A stretch of DNA of 64,000 nucleotides from Capra hircus (GCF_001704415.2 NC_030817.1:55723550-55787549); one strand, 5' to 3'; counted from the first letter of the stretch, positions 46,915 to 58,975 are shown. Program-made: numbers and translations. Notes: a model not told the origin generated them from the letters alone.

Positions 46915-47112
46915 CATTATTATTATTATTGGAGTATAATTGCTTTCCAGTGCTGTGTCAGTTTCTGCTGCACAATAACATTAATCAGCCATGTGTATAC
47001 ATAGACCCCTCTTTTTGGACTTCCTTCCCATTTAGGTCACCACAGAGCACTGAGCAGGGTTCCCTGTGCTGTACAGTAGGTTCTCATTAGTTTTCTATTT
47101 TATACATAATAG
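46915..47112 (-). repeat. L1 3' UTR, antisense
   Basis: ttggagtataattgctttcc, caccacagagcactgagcag and gctgtacagtaggttctcat are standard antisense artiodactyl L1 3'-end text. Confidence 0.8.
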
Positions 47113-47252
47113 TGTGTTTTTGTTTTGGGGTTTTCCTTTTTCGGCTGCACCACGAGGCTTATGGGATCTTAGTTCCCTGACCAGCTGTCGAACCTGGGCC
47201 CACAGCAGTGAAAGCACTGAATCTTAACTGCTTAACCACCAGGGAATTCCCA
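47113..47252 (-). repeat. CHR-type SINE
   Basis: tttcggctgcaccacgaggc, ttccctgaccagctgtcgaa and taaccaccagggaattccc; it abuts the L1 piece. Confidence 0.85.
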
Positions 47253-48348
47253 TGAATACCTAGTTTCTAATGGAAAGATCTTTATATAAAGACCACGCTT
47301 TTTTAACGTAGATGAATGGGGAGCATTGAAAGAAGCTAAATGGAAAGCTTGTGTGATATGTGGAAATATTCCCCAAATGATTGTCATCCTAGTTGGGGCC
47401 TTTTTGCACCCTTTGCCGTGTTGACACATGTAGCCTGCCCACTCTAAAATGTGTCTTGAAGGCTGCCACACAGAACACGGTGCTGGACTCTTTGGGGGCC
47501 CCTGCCAATGAATACGTCATGAACTGCACCCTCCAAAGGCGGTCCCGACTAGAGACTGTCCTGCTGTCTCACTTGTCTTTGTTTCGCTTTGCACCTAGAA
47601 GACACAGTGCTTCCCCCATGACACCATAGTTAAGCACTTTTCCCCAAATAAATGAATCAATCGTTTTGTTTTTTAAAATGAATCAATCTTACAGAAACTA
47701 TTTGAGGATTCTTTCTTGAGTTGAGGAATGTTTTTCTTCTTCCCATCATTCTTGCTAAATTTAAAATTCAAAGCAGTAGCTCCTCATCAAATAATTAAGC
47801 TGATTGCCTTGGTACATTGGCAACATCACTTTCCATCTAATTTGATATTCTGTGGGACGCTGCAAAGCCAATTTAACTAATAAAATGAGGCATTTTTATA
47901 TTAGACAGTGTTAATGATTAGCAGCAATGTGCATCCTATTTTTATTTTGTTAGTTTAAGTTGCCCATTAGCTGCAGTGGTTACCGACTGAATAGCATTCA
48001 GGGTCCTGCCAAAGGTACAGACCAGTAATCACCCGGCAGAAAAATGGTTTTGGATCTGGCACTGGAGTCAGATAAGCATGGGTTTAAGTCTTGTTTTTGC
48101 ACCTTATTGTAACATCTCCTTATGGAATTATCTCGTGTCTCTCTCTTTCTCTCTCTCTTTTTTCCATTTATAAAAACAAGGGTACTATATTCAATTTTAA
48201 GACCTAGTATAAAGGTGTAGTAATCCAAACAGTGTGATATTGGTGAGTTAGACACACAGTTCAATGCAATAGAACAGAATCCATAAGTAGACCCACACAA
48301 ATATGGTCAACTGATTGTCAACAAAATTACAAAAGCAATTCAGATCAG

Positions 48349-49299
48349 GAAGGATGGCATTTTATTTTTTTATTATATTTTTTTAACTTTCTTTTTTTTT
48401 TAATTTTACTTTATTTTACTTTACAATACTGTATTGGTTTTAATCCGCCACGGGTGTACATGAGTTCCCAATCCTGAACCCTCCTCCCTCCTCCCTCCCC
48501 ATACTATCTCTCTGGGTCATCCCAGTGCACCAGCCCCAAGCATCCTGTATCCTGCATTGAACCTAGAGTAGTGATTCGTTTCTTACATGATATTATACGT
48601 GTTTCAATGCCATTCTCCCAAATCATCCCACCCTCTCCCTCTCCCACAGAGTCCAAAAGTCTGTTCTATACATCTGTCTCTTTTGCTGTCTCGCATTCAG
48701 GGTTATCATTATCATCTTTCTAAATTCCATATATATGCATTAGTATACTGTATTGGTGTTTTTCTTTCTGGCTTACTTCACTCTGTATAATCAGCTCCAG
48801 TTTCATCTACCTCATTAGAACTGATTCAAATGTATTCCTTTTAATGACTGAGTAATACTCCATTGTGTATATGTACCACAGCTTTCTTATCCATTCATCT
48901 GCTGATGGACATCTAGGTTGTTTCCATGTCCTGGCTATTATAAACAGTGCTGTGATGAACATTGGGGTGCACATGTCTCTTTCAATTCTGGTTTCCTCAG
49001 TGTGTATGCCCAGCAGTGGGATTGCTGGGTCATAAGGCAGTTCTATTTCCAGTTTTTTTAAGGAATCTCCACACTGTTCTCCATAGTGGCTGTACTAGTT
49101 TGCATTCCCACCAACAGTGTAAGAGGGTTCCCTTTTCTCCACACCCCCTCCAGCATTTATTGCTTGTAGACTTTTGGATCGCAGCCATTCTGACTGGTGT
49201 GAAATGGTACCTCATTGTGGTCTTGATTTGCGTTTCTCTGATAATGAGTGATGTTGAGCATCTTTTCATGTGTTTGTTAGCCAGAAGGATGGCATTTTA
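48349..49299 (-). mobile_element. L1 LINE, 5'-truncated, with 16-bp target duplication
   Basis: Antisense L1 at 48365-49283: T-rich 5' end (the A tail), 3' UTR, then the ORF2 C terminus. Direct repeats gaaggatggcatttta at 48349-48364 and 49284-49299 contain the TTTT/AA endonuclease-type site. One minus frame (49030-49269) still reads the L1 motif KCWRGCGEKGTLLHCWWEC. No complete ORF. Confidence 0.95.
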
Positions 49300-49300
49300 A

Positions 49301-49717
49301 AAGGTAATGGAATAATTAGACCTCCATATATCCCCCCCCCCCAAACCAGTCCATTCTAAAGGAGATCAGTCCTGGATGTTCTTTGGAAGGACTGATGCTA
49401 AAGCTGAAACTCCAAAACTTTGGCCACCTCATGTGAAGAGTTGACTCATTGGAAAAGACCCTGATGCTGGGAGGGATTGGGGGCAGGAGGAGAAGGGGAT
49501 GACAGAGGATGAGATAGCTGGATGGCATCACCGACTCAATGGACATGAGTTTGGGTGAACTCCGGGAGTTGGTGATGCTACAATTCATGGTGTCGCAAAG
49601 AGTCACGTGACTGAGCAACTGAACTGAACTGATATTCCCCCCGCCATTAAAATCTGGATCAAAAAGGTAATGGAATAATTAGACCTCCATATATCCCCCC
49701 CCATTAAAATCTGGATC
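49301..49717 (+). repeat. 54-bp tandem duplication split by BovB
   Basis: The unit running from aaggtaatggaataattaga through an eight-C run to attaaaatctggatc occurs intact at 49664-49717. It also occurs in two halves, 49301-49342 and about 49635-49660, with the BovB fragment between them. Confidence 0.88.
49343..49634 (+). mobile_element. BovB LINE 3' fragment
   Basis: Sense BovB tail from accagtccattctaaaggag to gagcaactgaactgaactga, sitting in a run of C inside one arm of a tandem duplication. Confidence 0.9.
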
Positions 49718-50226
49718 CATATTTCTCACCTTATTAAAGGAATTAACTCAGAATGGACCATACCTTTCTAAAATATATCCATGGCTTGACCTAAACAGTG
49801 ACTGCCCAAGAAGAACTGCCCAGGGAGAACCCTTGCCAATGAAGAAAAAAGTCTGGGCTGTGTCTGAAGTTCTTGGAAGAATAGAAACACATATAAAAAC
49901 ATCTAAGAATCTCTGGTTCCTATTAATGTTAACAAAGAAAATAGCTCTTTTAAAGAGTGATTTTGTTATAGCTTCTAGGGACTGGTCAATCAGGTAAAAA
50001 TGAAAGGAAAGAAGAGGTTTTAAAATCATAAGGCACAGTTTACAGTGTGGCTATTTTAAAATATACAGAATAGTCCAAACTACAAAAAGGCTGTCCAAAA
50101 TAGCCTGGCTGAGATCATCCTATTCCTGATGGGCTGCTAGTGAAGGATATTGACTTCAATGTTAACAGGAGCTCTTTGCTATTTGCAACTTCGTTGTGAC
50201 TTCTTTCTTGTGAGTATATGGCCACA

Positions 50227-50517
50227 CTTTTCTTGCTGCTGCTGCTAAGTCACTTCAGTCGTGTCCGACTCTGTGTGACCCCATAGATGGCAGCCCACCA
50301 GGCTCCCCCGTCCCTGGGATTCTCCAGGCAAAAACACTGGAGTGGGTTGCCATTTCCTTCTCCAATGCATGAAAGTGAAAAGTGAAAGGGAAGTCGCTCA
50401 GTCATGTCTGACTCCTCATGACCCCATGGACCACAGCCTACCAGGCTCCTCTGTCCATGGGATTTTCCAGCAAGAGTACTGGAGTGGGGTGCCATCGCCT
50501 TCTCCGATGCTTTTCTT
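50227..50517 (-). repeat. Bov-A2 dimeric SINE with target duplication
   Basis: Antisense dimer flanked by cttttctt at 50227-50234 and 50510-50517, about 250 bp before exon 14. Confidence 0.9.
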
Positions 50518-50764
50518 AAGAGAGCTATTAGTACTTTTAAGGTTAAATCAGTGAATAAATAATGAGAAGCAAGGTGTGGATTCTCATTCTCTCTTCTCTG
50601 TGATTTATTTTTGGTTTAGAGCCTTGTGAAAGAGCTCTCACGGGGACCGCAGCCTTTATAGTGAATTAATTGTAGTCCTGTCGAACCCACAAAACATCAT
50701 TGGGTAAATTTCTGTTGATCTTTACAAAACGCAACCCAAAACGCTCTTCCTGTTTCTGTCTCAG

Positions 50765-50858
50765 AGCTGTGACTGAGAGCATCAACCAGCTCATCACACT
50801 GTGCACGCAGCAAGCTCCTGGCCAGAAGGAATGTGATAACGCCCTGCGGGAACTCGAG
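50765..50858 (+). CDS. TLN2: TLN2 coding exon 14 of window (R6/R7)
   Basis: 94 nt, phase 2 in and phase 0 out; acceptor tttctgtctcag and donor gag|gtgggt. The first base completes the split arginine; it then reads AVTESINQLITLCTQQ and ends NALRELE, about residues 1341-1371 of talin-1, at the R6/R7 boundary (R7 begins near 1359). APGQKECDNALRELE is identical in the two talins as I recall them. Confidence 0.95.
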
Positions 50859-51811
50859 GTGGGTCCCTGGAAAGGCTGCTGAGGATTTAAGAGCATGTGT
50901 CTGTCTGTCCTTTCCCTCCAGGGTCAGATTCTCCTTGATTGCCTTTTATCTTTCCTAGGAAACTTTTGGGGCCAAAGTTCTAATCTTGAATTCCATCCAT
51001 CTAGTGGGATGGAATTCAAGAAAAATTAGATTTGGTGAGGTTATCACCCCTGCTTCTGTATTTCCTCTAAGAGTTGTTTTTTTAAGAGAGTCTTTACTTC
51101 AAACAGGAAGAGGCCTCTGGTATTGAATGGAGGCTGAGAGTGAGTAATTTCTACCTAAAAAGTTTGAGAGTAATTTTTCTAGGGCTTTTGGGAGAAGCTA
51201 GGATAGAGTACTTTTTGAGTAAAAATGGTCTTCTTGTACATTTGATTTTGTAGCATGTAAAGGATACATTAGAGAAAACCCAAGAATAACACTTACTACT
51301 ATGAAGGTGGCCATGAGGCCCCTGGTGGCCCAGAACACGGCGGGAGCGGGGGGAGGGGGGGGAGTGCTAATCAATTTATATTCATACTTAGGGTTTATTT
51401 TCATGGAAAATTTATTTATGCCTGTAGAGTATATGTGGGTAAAAATAAAATCAATGTGTCCACTTGTCCATAAAGCAGTCTTAACCAATTCAGGTTGTAT
51501 TGCTTATCTCAGTAGATGTGGCTTGGTCATACCCTATGTACCTTTAGTTTTCTGAAATAGGAATACTTACCATGTGAGAGAGGGTGGGCTAGGGGTGGAG
51601 AGGAGAGTTAATTGCACCTTCTGAAGGGCCTGACTGAGACCCAGGTCGTTGATCAGGCCACTGATACAGCTGAAATTCCTCCCAGGAATGTGTGTAATGA
51701 GCGATTGTGATCAGCATTCTGTGTGTGCCAGGGAGATTGATAATTGGTATTTTTTGTTGTTTCCCTTGTTCTAAGGCTGGGTTGCTTTTTAAGTCATGTT
51801 CTCCTTTGTAG
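50859..51811 (+). other. TLN2: TLN2 intron 14-15 of window
   Basis: 0.95-kb GT-AG intron, phase 0, the smallest here. There is a short G-rich patch at 51340-51362; no repeat or gene recognised. Confidence 0.88.
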
Positions 51812-51901
51812 ACTGTTAAGGGGATGTTGGACAATCCCAATGAACCCGTCAGTGACCTCTCTTACTTTGACTGCATCGAGAGTGTGATGGAAAATTCCAA
51901 G
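51812..51901 (+). CDS. TLN2: TLN2 coding exon 15 of window (rod R7)
   Basis: Thirty codons, the shortest exon of the window, phase 0 to 0, acceptor ctcctttgtag and donor aag|gtgagc. It begins TVKGMLDNPNEPVSD and ends SVMENSK, about residues 1372-1401 of talin-1, in R7. SYFDCIESVMENSK differs from talin-1 at two places (D for G, I-E for L-D), matching talin-2. Confidence 0.95.
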
Positions 51902-52011
51902 GTGAGCCTGGCTTTGCTGTTAGCATCCCTCCACACTATGGGAAAGAATCGTGCTTTGTGTGCACAGGCCTGGGGATGCCCTTGTCTTAAAAGGCTCGTG
52001 GTGCCTTTGCC

Positions 52012-52201
52012 CGGGTGTTTCTCAAACCTAGACATGCATCGCAATCACCTGGGGGTCTTGTTGAACACAGATTGCTAGGCCACACCCACATCCCTAAGTT
52101 TCTGATTCAGTACCTCCCAAAATGGGCGAGATTGTGCATTTCTGACCAGTTCCCAGGTCTGGCCATGTGGTCCAGGAGCCACACTCTGAGAACCACTGCT
52201 T
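52012..52201 (+). repeat. MER5A hAT remnant
   Basis: Clear MER5A pattern: gtgtttctcaaacctagaca, cgcaatcacctgggggtctt, gtttctgattcagta, ctctgagaaccactgct. The ends form a short inverted repeat. Confidence 0.85.
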
Positions 52202-52747
52202 ATACCCTCTCAGGGATGAGTTTTACTGTGAATCTAAGCATGTATGTCCATCAACTGGGACTGCATGCTGGCGAAAGCCTATTAATGACCGTATACGAGA
52301 CTGTCCTGTGTGTTTCTGTTACCATCCGTTTATGGCATGTGTTCTCAAGGGACATGAGAATTTGTGGGGGTTTTGGGGGTGCAAGCAGTGAAAATATCTA
52401 AGATAATACAACGGTTTGTATCCTCCCTTCTCCAAATCTTAACCTTGCTCAACAGATTCTGATTTCTTAGTGTTTAATTTGATATGCGTGGCAATTGGAG
52501 GGAAGGTAGTCTAAAAAGTCTTCTTAGCAGAGCAGTAATAATAATATTTTAAAAGGTTGAAAAAAAAAAAAAGGTTGAGGAACACTGACCTTTGGTAGTA
52601 ACACCAGTGTTTTTGAGAATGTCTCAGGACCAAGTGAAATGAAATGCAAGTCAGCTGAATGGATATTGAGCAGTTGCCATTTGGCTTTGTACGTGGAGTG
52701 TTCCTGCGCGTTGGTTTATGTCACGTTTACGTTAGCTCTGGGGAGAC

Positions 52748-52965
52748 AGCAGAGCTCCCCTGGTGGCTCAGTGGTAAGAACTTGCCTGCCAATGCAGAAG
52801 ATACACGTTCAACCCCTGGGTCGGGAAGATCCCCTGGAGAAGGAAATGGTAACCCACTCCAGTGTTCTTGCCTCGGAAATCCCCTGGACAGAGGAGCCTG
52901 GTGGGCTACAGTCCATGCGGTCGCAAAAGAGCCCAACCTATCATAGCGACGGAACAACAGCAAGC
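52748..52965 (+). repeat. Bov-tA SINE
   Basis: agctcccctggtggctcagt head, gttcaacccctgggtcggga, body, and a degenerate cgacggaacaacagcaag end. Confidence 0.92.
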
Positions 52966-54117
52966 CTGCAATGAGAATGGCTCGGGCTCTTCTGCTTGGA
53001 GAGACAGCTGTACTGGTGGTGTCAGGAGGGCTTACTTCAAGCTGGGCTAAGACTAGAGTGTGCTTTGTCCAGCATCCTTTATGGTACTATGGATTGTCTA
53101 AACGGAGGCTGCACGTGTTTCCCACACTTAGATCCAAAGAAACTGTTCTTCTTAAAGAGGGGTGCAGGGAGAAGGAAAGGAAAATACCGTATATAAAAAT
53201 ACCCACCAACTGCTTTGCAAGTCCTTATGTAAACTGGATTATTTTGTATATCTAGGCAACTTCAGGGAATTTCTTTCTTTCCCCATCCAAGATGGCATCC
53301 TGACAAACAAAGAGCTCTGTGTTGTGCTCTAGACGTGAATTTGATAGTCTCCCTAAAGCGTCCCTTGCACATCCTTCAGTTCTACCATCCGTGACCCTGG
53401 AAAGTAACACCTGCCTTCCTGGGACGTGAGGAGACTGTAGAAGACACAGCCCCAGATATGGGGCAGACACCCTGCCTCTGCCCCTGTGACCTTCTGTCTC
53501 CCCTTGTGCAGGGTGCTTGACCTCCTTGGGTTGGATTCTGAATACTAAAATCCCTTTTGGCTATTATTTTCAAGACCTCTGAAAAGAGAATATACCAGTG
53601 ATTTTCAAAGTAGAGGGAAATACTTTAAGAATTTAGCCTTAAAAATTTTTTTTAGCCTTAGTTTCAGACTATCTTCCTCTTTACATGTATACTCCTTAAA
53701 GACATATTTAGATTTTACTGTCAATAAATAAATGAAGGGACGGGTGTGTTTTTTACTTTCTGGGTGTGTCTTCATCTATAGCTCGGCAGATATATGTGAT
53801 TTTGTGTGATGGTCAGTTTAGACCATTTGCCCATAGGATGCCCTGTATAGATTTTACTTTAGTGATTGGTGTATATTAACTGTACCTCCTTGAGATATAG
53901 ATAACTTTTAGAAAGCTTCATACTTTCATTATGTACTTCTCTTTAATGAGATAGAAGCGATATAATTATCTTGAATCTCTTCTTACTCCAAATAAAGGAA
54001 AATAATGCAAATATTATAAATAAAATGTCCTTGAGTATGCAAGTTGGAAGGGTAGCCCCTTTATCTCATGGTCTGAAGGAATGCTGGTCACATTATCACT
54101 GGTGATGTGTTTTGCAG

Positions 54118-54240
54118 GTTCTGGGAGAGTCGATGGCAGGGATTTCGCAGAATGCCAAAACCGGGGACCTCCCTGCCTTTGGGGAGTGTGTGGGGATTGC
54201 GTCCAAGGCTCTCTGTGGGCTGACAGAGGCTGCAGCCCAG
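54118..54240 (+). CDS. TLN2: TLN2 coding exon 16 of window (rod R7, KANK site)
   Basis: Forty-one codons, phase 0 to 0, acceptor gtgttttgcag and donor cag|gtaagg. It begins VLGESMAGISQNAKTG and ends GLTEAAAQ, about residues 1402-1442 of talin-1. The glycine of VLGE (codon 54124-54126) matches G1404, the residue shown in talin-1 to be needed for KANK binding to R7, so that surface appears intact. KANK links focal adhesions to cortical microtubule complexes. Confidence 0.95.
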
Positions 54241-55547
54241 GTAAGGGACTGGTCCCCATGCCCCATGATGTAGGCCTTCCAGCCCATCCTGTGCCTGGTC
54301 CACGAGGGAGGCGCGGGGGCCTTCAGCCCCAACTCCAACCACCACCACTTAAACCATGGAAACTGTGGTGGCTCTTTTGCTTCCTGAGCATTTAGGCAAA
54401 ATATCAGCCAGTTACCCCCAGGAAGAGACCAGACTGGAGAGAACCCTGAATACTATAAAGCCAACATAAGGGTTCAGAGGCCAGCTTTTTAAAAGAAATT
54501 TTTTTAAGGTCATAGTTGCAGATAAGTTGTTTAGGGTCGGGGGAGATGGGTACTACATAATTCAAATTCCCTCTGAGGCTTTAGAGTTGCAAAAATCTTA
54601 GTCATGCTCTTTTTTAGAATCAGCGGGAAAAAAAATTAGATGCCATCGCTCAGAGACGTGATCAGGCATGTTCCTGGCTCGTCTTTGAAGGTCCTGTGCA
54701 TTTCCAATAATTACTGGGCTCATGTCACTGAACTTTCAAAAATGTCAGCATTCACCTTGAAGGATTTATCATCTGACAGTTACCTCAAGCCAGGAAGTTG
54801 GTGTTGAACTGAAGGAAAACATCCCTAGTTTGGGGAGTGAAATTGCCTCCCTCTTATTCTGCCCCTCGCATCTCAGGAGAAATGAGCTGAGGTTAAAATG
54901 CCCCCTCACAGATTCATCTCTTCCCTGTTATTTGGCTAATACACTCAAAGCATTTGAAGAAAAGACCTTCTCTTCTAGCCTCTTGTCCTGTTGGAGACTA
55001 AATATTACCTTTATTTTGTTTCCCTGAACCGTCTTACTCATTCTTACTTACTGTTCGAAAAAATTGGCCAAAACACTAAGATACATTAGACTATGAGATG
55101 AGAAGCCCTCGTGTAGGGCAGGTTCCAGGGTTGGCTTACCCAGCAATTCCACGCCATCAGTCTACACCCACTTGTTTTTTTCCCCTCTCACGTCTGCCAG
55201 CTAAAGAGAAAGCTTCATGCTGAGCCTGGGCCTCCTCAGTCATAAGGTGGCTGCCAGAGCACCCAGGGCTACATGCATCCTTTGTCATGTTCCCCTGGAA
55301 GAGCTTCTCGAAGAACAAGGAGACTTTGTTCCCCAAAGCCCATAGCAGACTCCTGCTGGCACTTCCCTGGCCCAAGCGAGCATCAGCTTGTCTGCCACTA
55401 AACTCTTACTGATGAGATGACTCTGACCGCCTGGCACTGGGAGTGCCTGAGAATGACTGCTGCAGGCACACTGTGGGCCCAGGGTCCCCCGCAGGCTTAT
55501 CTAGGTGCACACAGAGCCTGAGCTGTGGCCTTCTTCCTCCCTCCCAG
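54241..55547 (+). other. TLN2: TLN2 intron 16-17 of window
   Basis: 1.3-kb GT-AG intron, phase 0. No repeat or gene recognised. Confidence 0.88.
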
Positions 55548-55691
55548 GCTGCTTACCTGGTCGGCATCTCTGATCCAAACAGCCAGGCAGGCCACCAGGG
55601 CCTTGTGGATCCCATCCAGTTTGCCAGGGCCAACCAGGCTATCCAGATGGCTTGCCAGAACCTGGTGGATCCCGGCAGCAGCCCATCACAG
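55548..55691 (+). CDS. TLN2: TLN2 coding exon 17 of window (R7 into R8)
   Basis: Forty-eight codons, phase 0 to 0, acceptor cttcctccctcccag and donor cag|gtaacc. It begins AAYLVGISDPNSQAG and ends DPGSSPSQ, about residues 1443-1490 of talin-1. It crosses from R7 into R8, the four-helix bundle inserted into R7 (about 1461-1580). The SDPNSQAG and QFARANQAIQMACQ segments are near-identical between talins. R8 binds RIAM and DLC1 LD-type motifs and, through R7-R8, actin (family knowledge). Confidence 0.96.
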
Positions 55692-57364
55692 GTAACCTTG
55701 GGCAGGGGAAGGGGGTGAGGAATGTGAGGTCTATGCATCCTTGAGCTCTTGGAGGTGGGTGGTAGGAGACTGGGAGGATGAAGATTACTGCTTTTTCAGA
55801 GCTTGCAAGGCCAGCCAGATAATGACTTAGAGGATTATGGCAAAATATGTTGAAGGTGAATACAGGTAGGTGCTTTGGAATGGAGTGCTGGAAGGCAGTC
55901 ACAGTGGTGTAATCACAGCGCGATTCATCAGGAGGCTCACAGTTCCATTCATCAGTTCAGGGGAGATACATGGAGCGCTTGTTCTGTGCTCAGCACTGAG
56001 GGTCACCATGAGTAAGACCCAATAAGCTGGAGTGATTGGGGTATGATGACCATGCCAGGATTGTCAGTGGTTTCTCTGAGGGGCTGTCAGGGGTCACTTC
56101 CTAGAAATAGTGGTGCTGAGCCAAGCCCCAAAGCTGGGTCAGAACTGCAGTGCAAAAAGAGCCATAGAGACATTTGAGAACTAGGTAGAATTTGCGACTT
56201 TCTGTGATATTTCTGATACCCAAGTGACATGGATCAGATTCAGTAATTCCAGTGTGCTAAGTCGCTTCAGTCTTATTCAACTCTGTGCGACCTGTGCCCT
56301 CCTCCAGGGGATCTTCCTGACCCAGGGATCAAACCTGCATCTCTTATGTCTCCTGCATTGGCAGGCAGGTTCTTTACCACTAGCGCCACCTGGTAAGCCC
56401 AGTAATTCCAGCAGTATGTACTATAAGGAACAAGAGTGGCCTATATGGGCCAGCAGAGGCAGCTCATGAGGGGCTCGTCCATGCTTGACCCTGGGACCAG
56501 TATCCTTGAGGCAAGAGAAGGACCCCAGTAAAGGAGATAATACAGGGACCACCTGGACCCCAACTACCATCAGTGTACCTGAGATGCCTCACCTGTCCAG
56601 TTAAGGCCAAAGAGTGTTACCAGCCTCAGCAAAGTGGATCAGGCAGATTCAGAAAAGCAGTTGAGGTGGAGCCTGCAAAATTCTTGAGCCAGACCCCTTC
56701 ATAAGGTGCCTACAGCCTGCCTGGGGGTGGGGGTGACACACAGCTGCACATAACTGTTAAGCACTTGAAATGTAACTGGTCCAAACCATGATGGGCTGTA
56801 AGTATAAAATACAGACTGATTTCAAAGACTTCGTATGATAAAGGGTTATAAAAGCTTAATCTTCTTAAATTGATTACATGGTGAAATGAAATATTTTGGA
56901 TATCTGAGGTTTAATTAAATATGCCATTTAAAGTAACCTCCCTTGTTTCTGTACTTATTTTAATGTGGCTACTAGAAATTTTAAAATTAGGTATGTGGTT
57001 TGCACTGTATTTCTGCTGGGTAACCCCAGCCTAGGCCCTGGGCTATATCCCTCCTGGCTAGAGGTTGCAAAGCATACTGACAGCCTCTCCTCTAAGACCA
57101 CCTGGAGCCCAGCCCACTCCCATCACCACAGCAGCTCCAGCTTTCTTTTTCTTTGTTTCTTCTTTCTACCTTAATAATTCTTGCCCTCCCCTTTCTTGCT
57201 GAGACTCTGGGGGTAGCAGAGCTAGAGACATGGGTTTTAGTTACAGCAGCCCTAGACGTGTGAGTTGGGGGAATCCAGGGCTGGGGACCTGGGTGGACTT
57301 CTTTTGAACTGATCCCCTCTGCACTGAAGCGTGGGGGGCCCCCAACCTAGTCCCTGCGTTGTAG
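55692..57364 (+). other. TLN2: TLN2 intron 17-18 of window
   Basis: 1.7-kb GT-AG intron, phase 0, with one internally deleted Bov-tA SINE (56253-56399) and, at about 56745-56990, AT-rich sequence reminiscent of an ancient DNA transposon that I cannot name. Confidence 0.85.
56241..56411 (-). repeat. Bov-tA SINE, internally deleted, with target duplication
   Basis: Antisense copy lacking most of the BovA body (gtgcgacctgtgccctcctc joins tail to head). Direct repeats cagtaattccag at 56241-56252 and 56400-56411. Confidence 0.92.
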
Positions 57365-57526
57365 GTTTTGTCCGCTGCCACGATTGTCGCCAAGCACACC
57401 TCAGCCCTGTGCAACGCCTGCCGCATCGCCTCATCCAAGACAGGCAACCCCGTGGCCAAGAGGCACTTTGTCCAGTCCGCCAAGGAGGTCGCCAACAGCA
57501 CCGCCAACCTGGTGAAGACCATAAAG
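57365..57526 (+). CDS. TLN2: TLN2 coding exon 18 of window (rod R8)
   Basis: Fifty-four codons, phase 0 to 0, acceptor ccctgcgttgtag and donor aag|gtaggt. It begins VLSAATIVAKHTSALCN and ends NLVKTIK, about residues 1491-1544 of talin-1, in R8. The middle of this exon covers the R8 vinculin-binding helix. NPVAKRHFVQSAKEVANS retains the basic face used in ligand binding by R8. The exon is GC-rich compared with the flanking introns. Confidence 0.96.
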
Positions 57527-58440
57527 GTAGGTCACTGAGCTAAGACCTCAGGAATCTTTGTAACACCTGCTGCAGGTGAGAAAGAGGTATGGTAGTGAAG
57601 CTCGGCTCCTAGACTTGCTTCTAGTGAGAGGCAACTTCTCATTTGTTCTCGTGATTTCAGTCACTGAGGAGGAGTTCACTGGTGATGGACATAGTTTTTA
57701 GGAAAAACCAACAGCCTTGGTCTCTACGAACCTTCTGCATAGTGTGTAGGGAGGGGTAAGCTATGTGTTTGTGGAGGGGGACAGTTTTGAGGGGCCTTAC
57801 CATGGTTGTTACATATCTCTGGACTAAGAGATAAGGTGGAAGAAGAAGGGAATGGGAAATTGCTGGGAAAATCTCTTTCATCTTTTAAAAAAAAAAAATC
57901 TATTCTAGCCTATGATATCTCTTCCGTTTATAGTTGTTTAAATGTTTTCAGTGGAGCATCAACTTCTTAAAATAGAATGTCCCGTGTCAATAACAAGTTC
58001 ATCTTTGTGATCGAGGTCATAAACAGGTGCGGGGGTGGGAGTAGCAGGTCAGGGTGCCCTGTGAGGAGGCACTTGCCGTAACTGGGCTGTAGTGTTTGTA
58101 TCTGGGCAGTCAGACTGTAAACCTGGCCTGCCCTATGTGGGACACCAAGCAGAGAGCAAGCAGCTGACCAGGTGGGGAGACAGCCACCGTCTAGACAGTT
58201 GACCCCAGGCAAAGAGCCTCCAAAGGAGACTGTCATAGAGGCAAGCTGCCAGTTCTGTGCAAACCAGACCTGCCGGAGGAAGGGGTGTCAGAGGGCTTGA
58301 CTTTACTGAAGGGTTTTCACAGTCGTGGAGGTGAGGTGAGCTGCTTTGTTGCTGGGCAAGTCCTGGAGGAGCGGGGCTCCCCTACCACCTATTCCCTCCT
58401 GAGGATATGATACCACCCTCCTTGTTCCTGCACTGTGCCT

Positions 58441-58515
58441 GCATGCCAAGTCGCTTCAGTTGTGTCCGACTCTGCGACCCTATGGACTCTAGCCCACCAG
58501 ACCCCTCTGTCCACA
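58441..58515 (-). repeat. BovA fragment
   Basis: gtcgcttcagttgtgtccga to cagacccctctgtcca only; the rest of the SINE is absent. Confidence 0.85.
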
Positions 58516-58854
58516 AAGCCAATTTAATCTTGTGGAGAAATTAGTCAACAGGCTGGGCCAAGCAGAAGCCAAGGAGAGACTGTGCAGCTGTTTAAACAGC
58601 CTTTTTAAAAAGTAAAAGGCACCTATTTGAAGATATAATAAGATCGATTGAAGATGAATAAAAAAATTAAAGTTCATGCCCAGGTGCCCCCAGGATCCTG
58701 GTGGCAGCTCACTTTAATGAGCATCATGATCCATAGTATTAGAAATGAAGAAAGCTTACATTTTTTAATATTTAATTTGAGCAAGGCCTGTTCCATATTT
58801 TGTATAGATCTCTCATTCAGGCCACACAACCAACCACCCTGTGCTTATCATCCC

Positions 58855-58975
58855 CATCTTTACAGGAAGTTAAGTAACTTTCCTGGGGTGACTCAGCTAG
58901 TAAGGAGTGGATTGGAATTCAAACCCAGATCCCCTGCTCTTTCCAAACCCGCTCTCGCTCTTGGCCTGCAGAGTA
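58855..58975 (+). repeat. MIR-like ancient SINE
   Basis: aagttaagtaactttcctgg, ctcagctagtaaggagtgga and attcaaacccagatc match the MIR core. Confidence 0.7.

Larger units (their letters stand above)
41623..50764 (+). other. TLN2: TLN2 intron 13-14 of window, 9.1 kb
   Basis: Phase-2 GT-AG intron. It contains Bov-tA and Bov-A2 SINEs (42945-43112, 43296-43564, 50235-50509), CHR SINEs (46172-46310, 47113-47252), an L1 3'-end piece (46915-47112), a truncated antisense L1 (48365-49283) and a BovB tail inside a tandem duplication (49301-49717). 43600-46150 and 47260-48340 show no recognisable element; short open frames near 44870-45160 match nothing I know. Confidence 0.88.
51902..54117 (+). other. 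TLN2: TLN2 intron 15-16 of window
   Basis: 2.2-kb GT-AG intron, phase 0, with a MER5A copy (52012-52201) and a Bov-tA SINE (52748-52965). 53000-54100 shows nothing recognisable. Confidence 0.88.
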
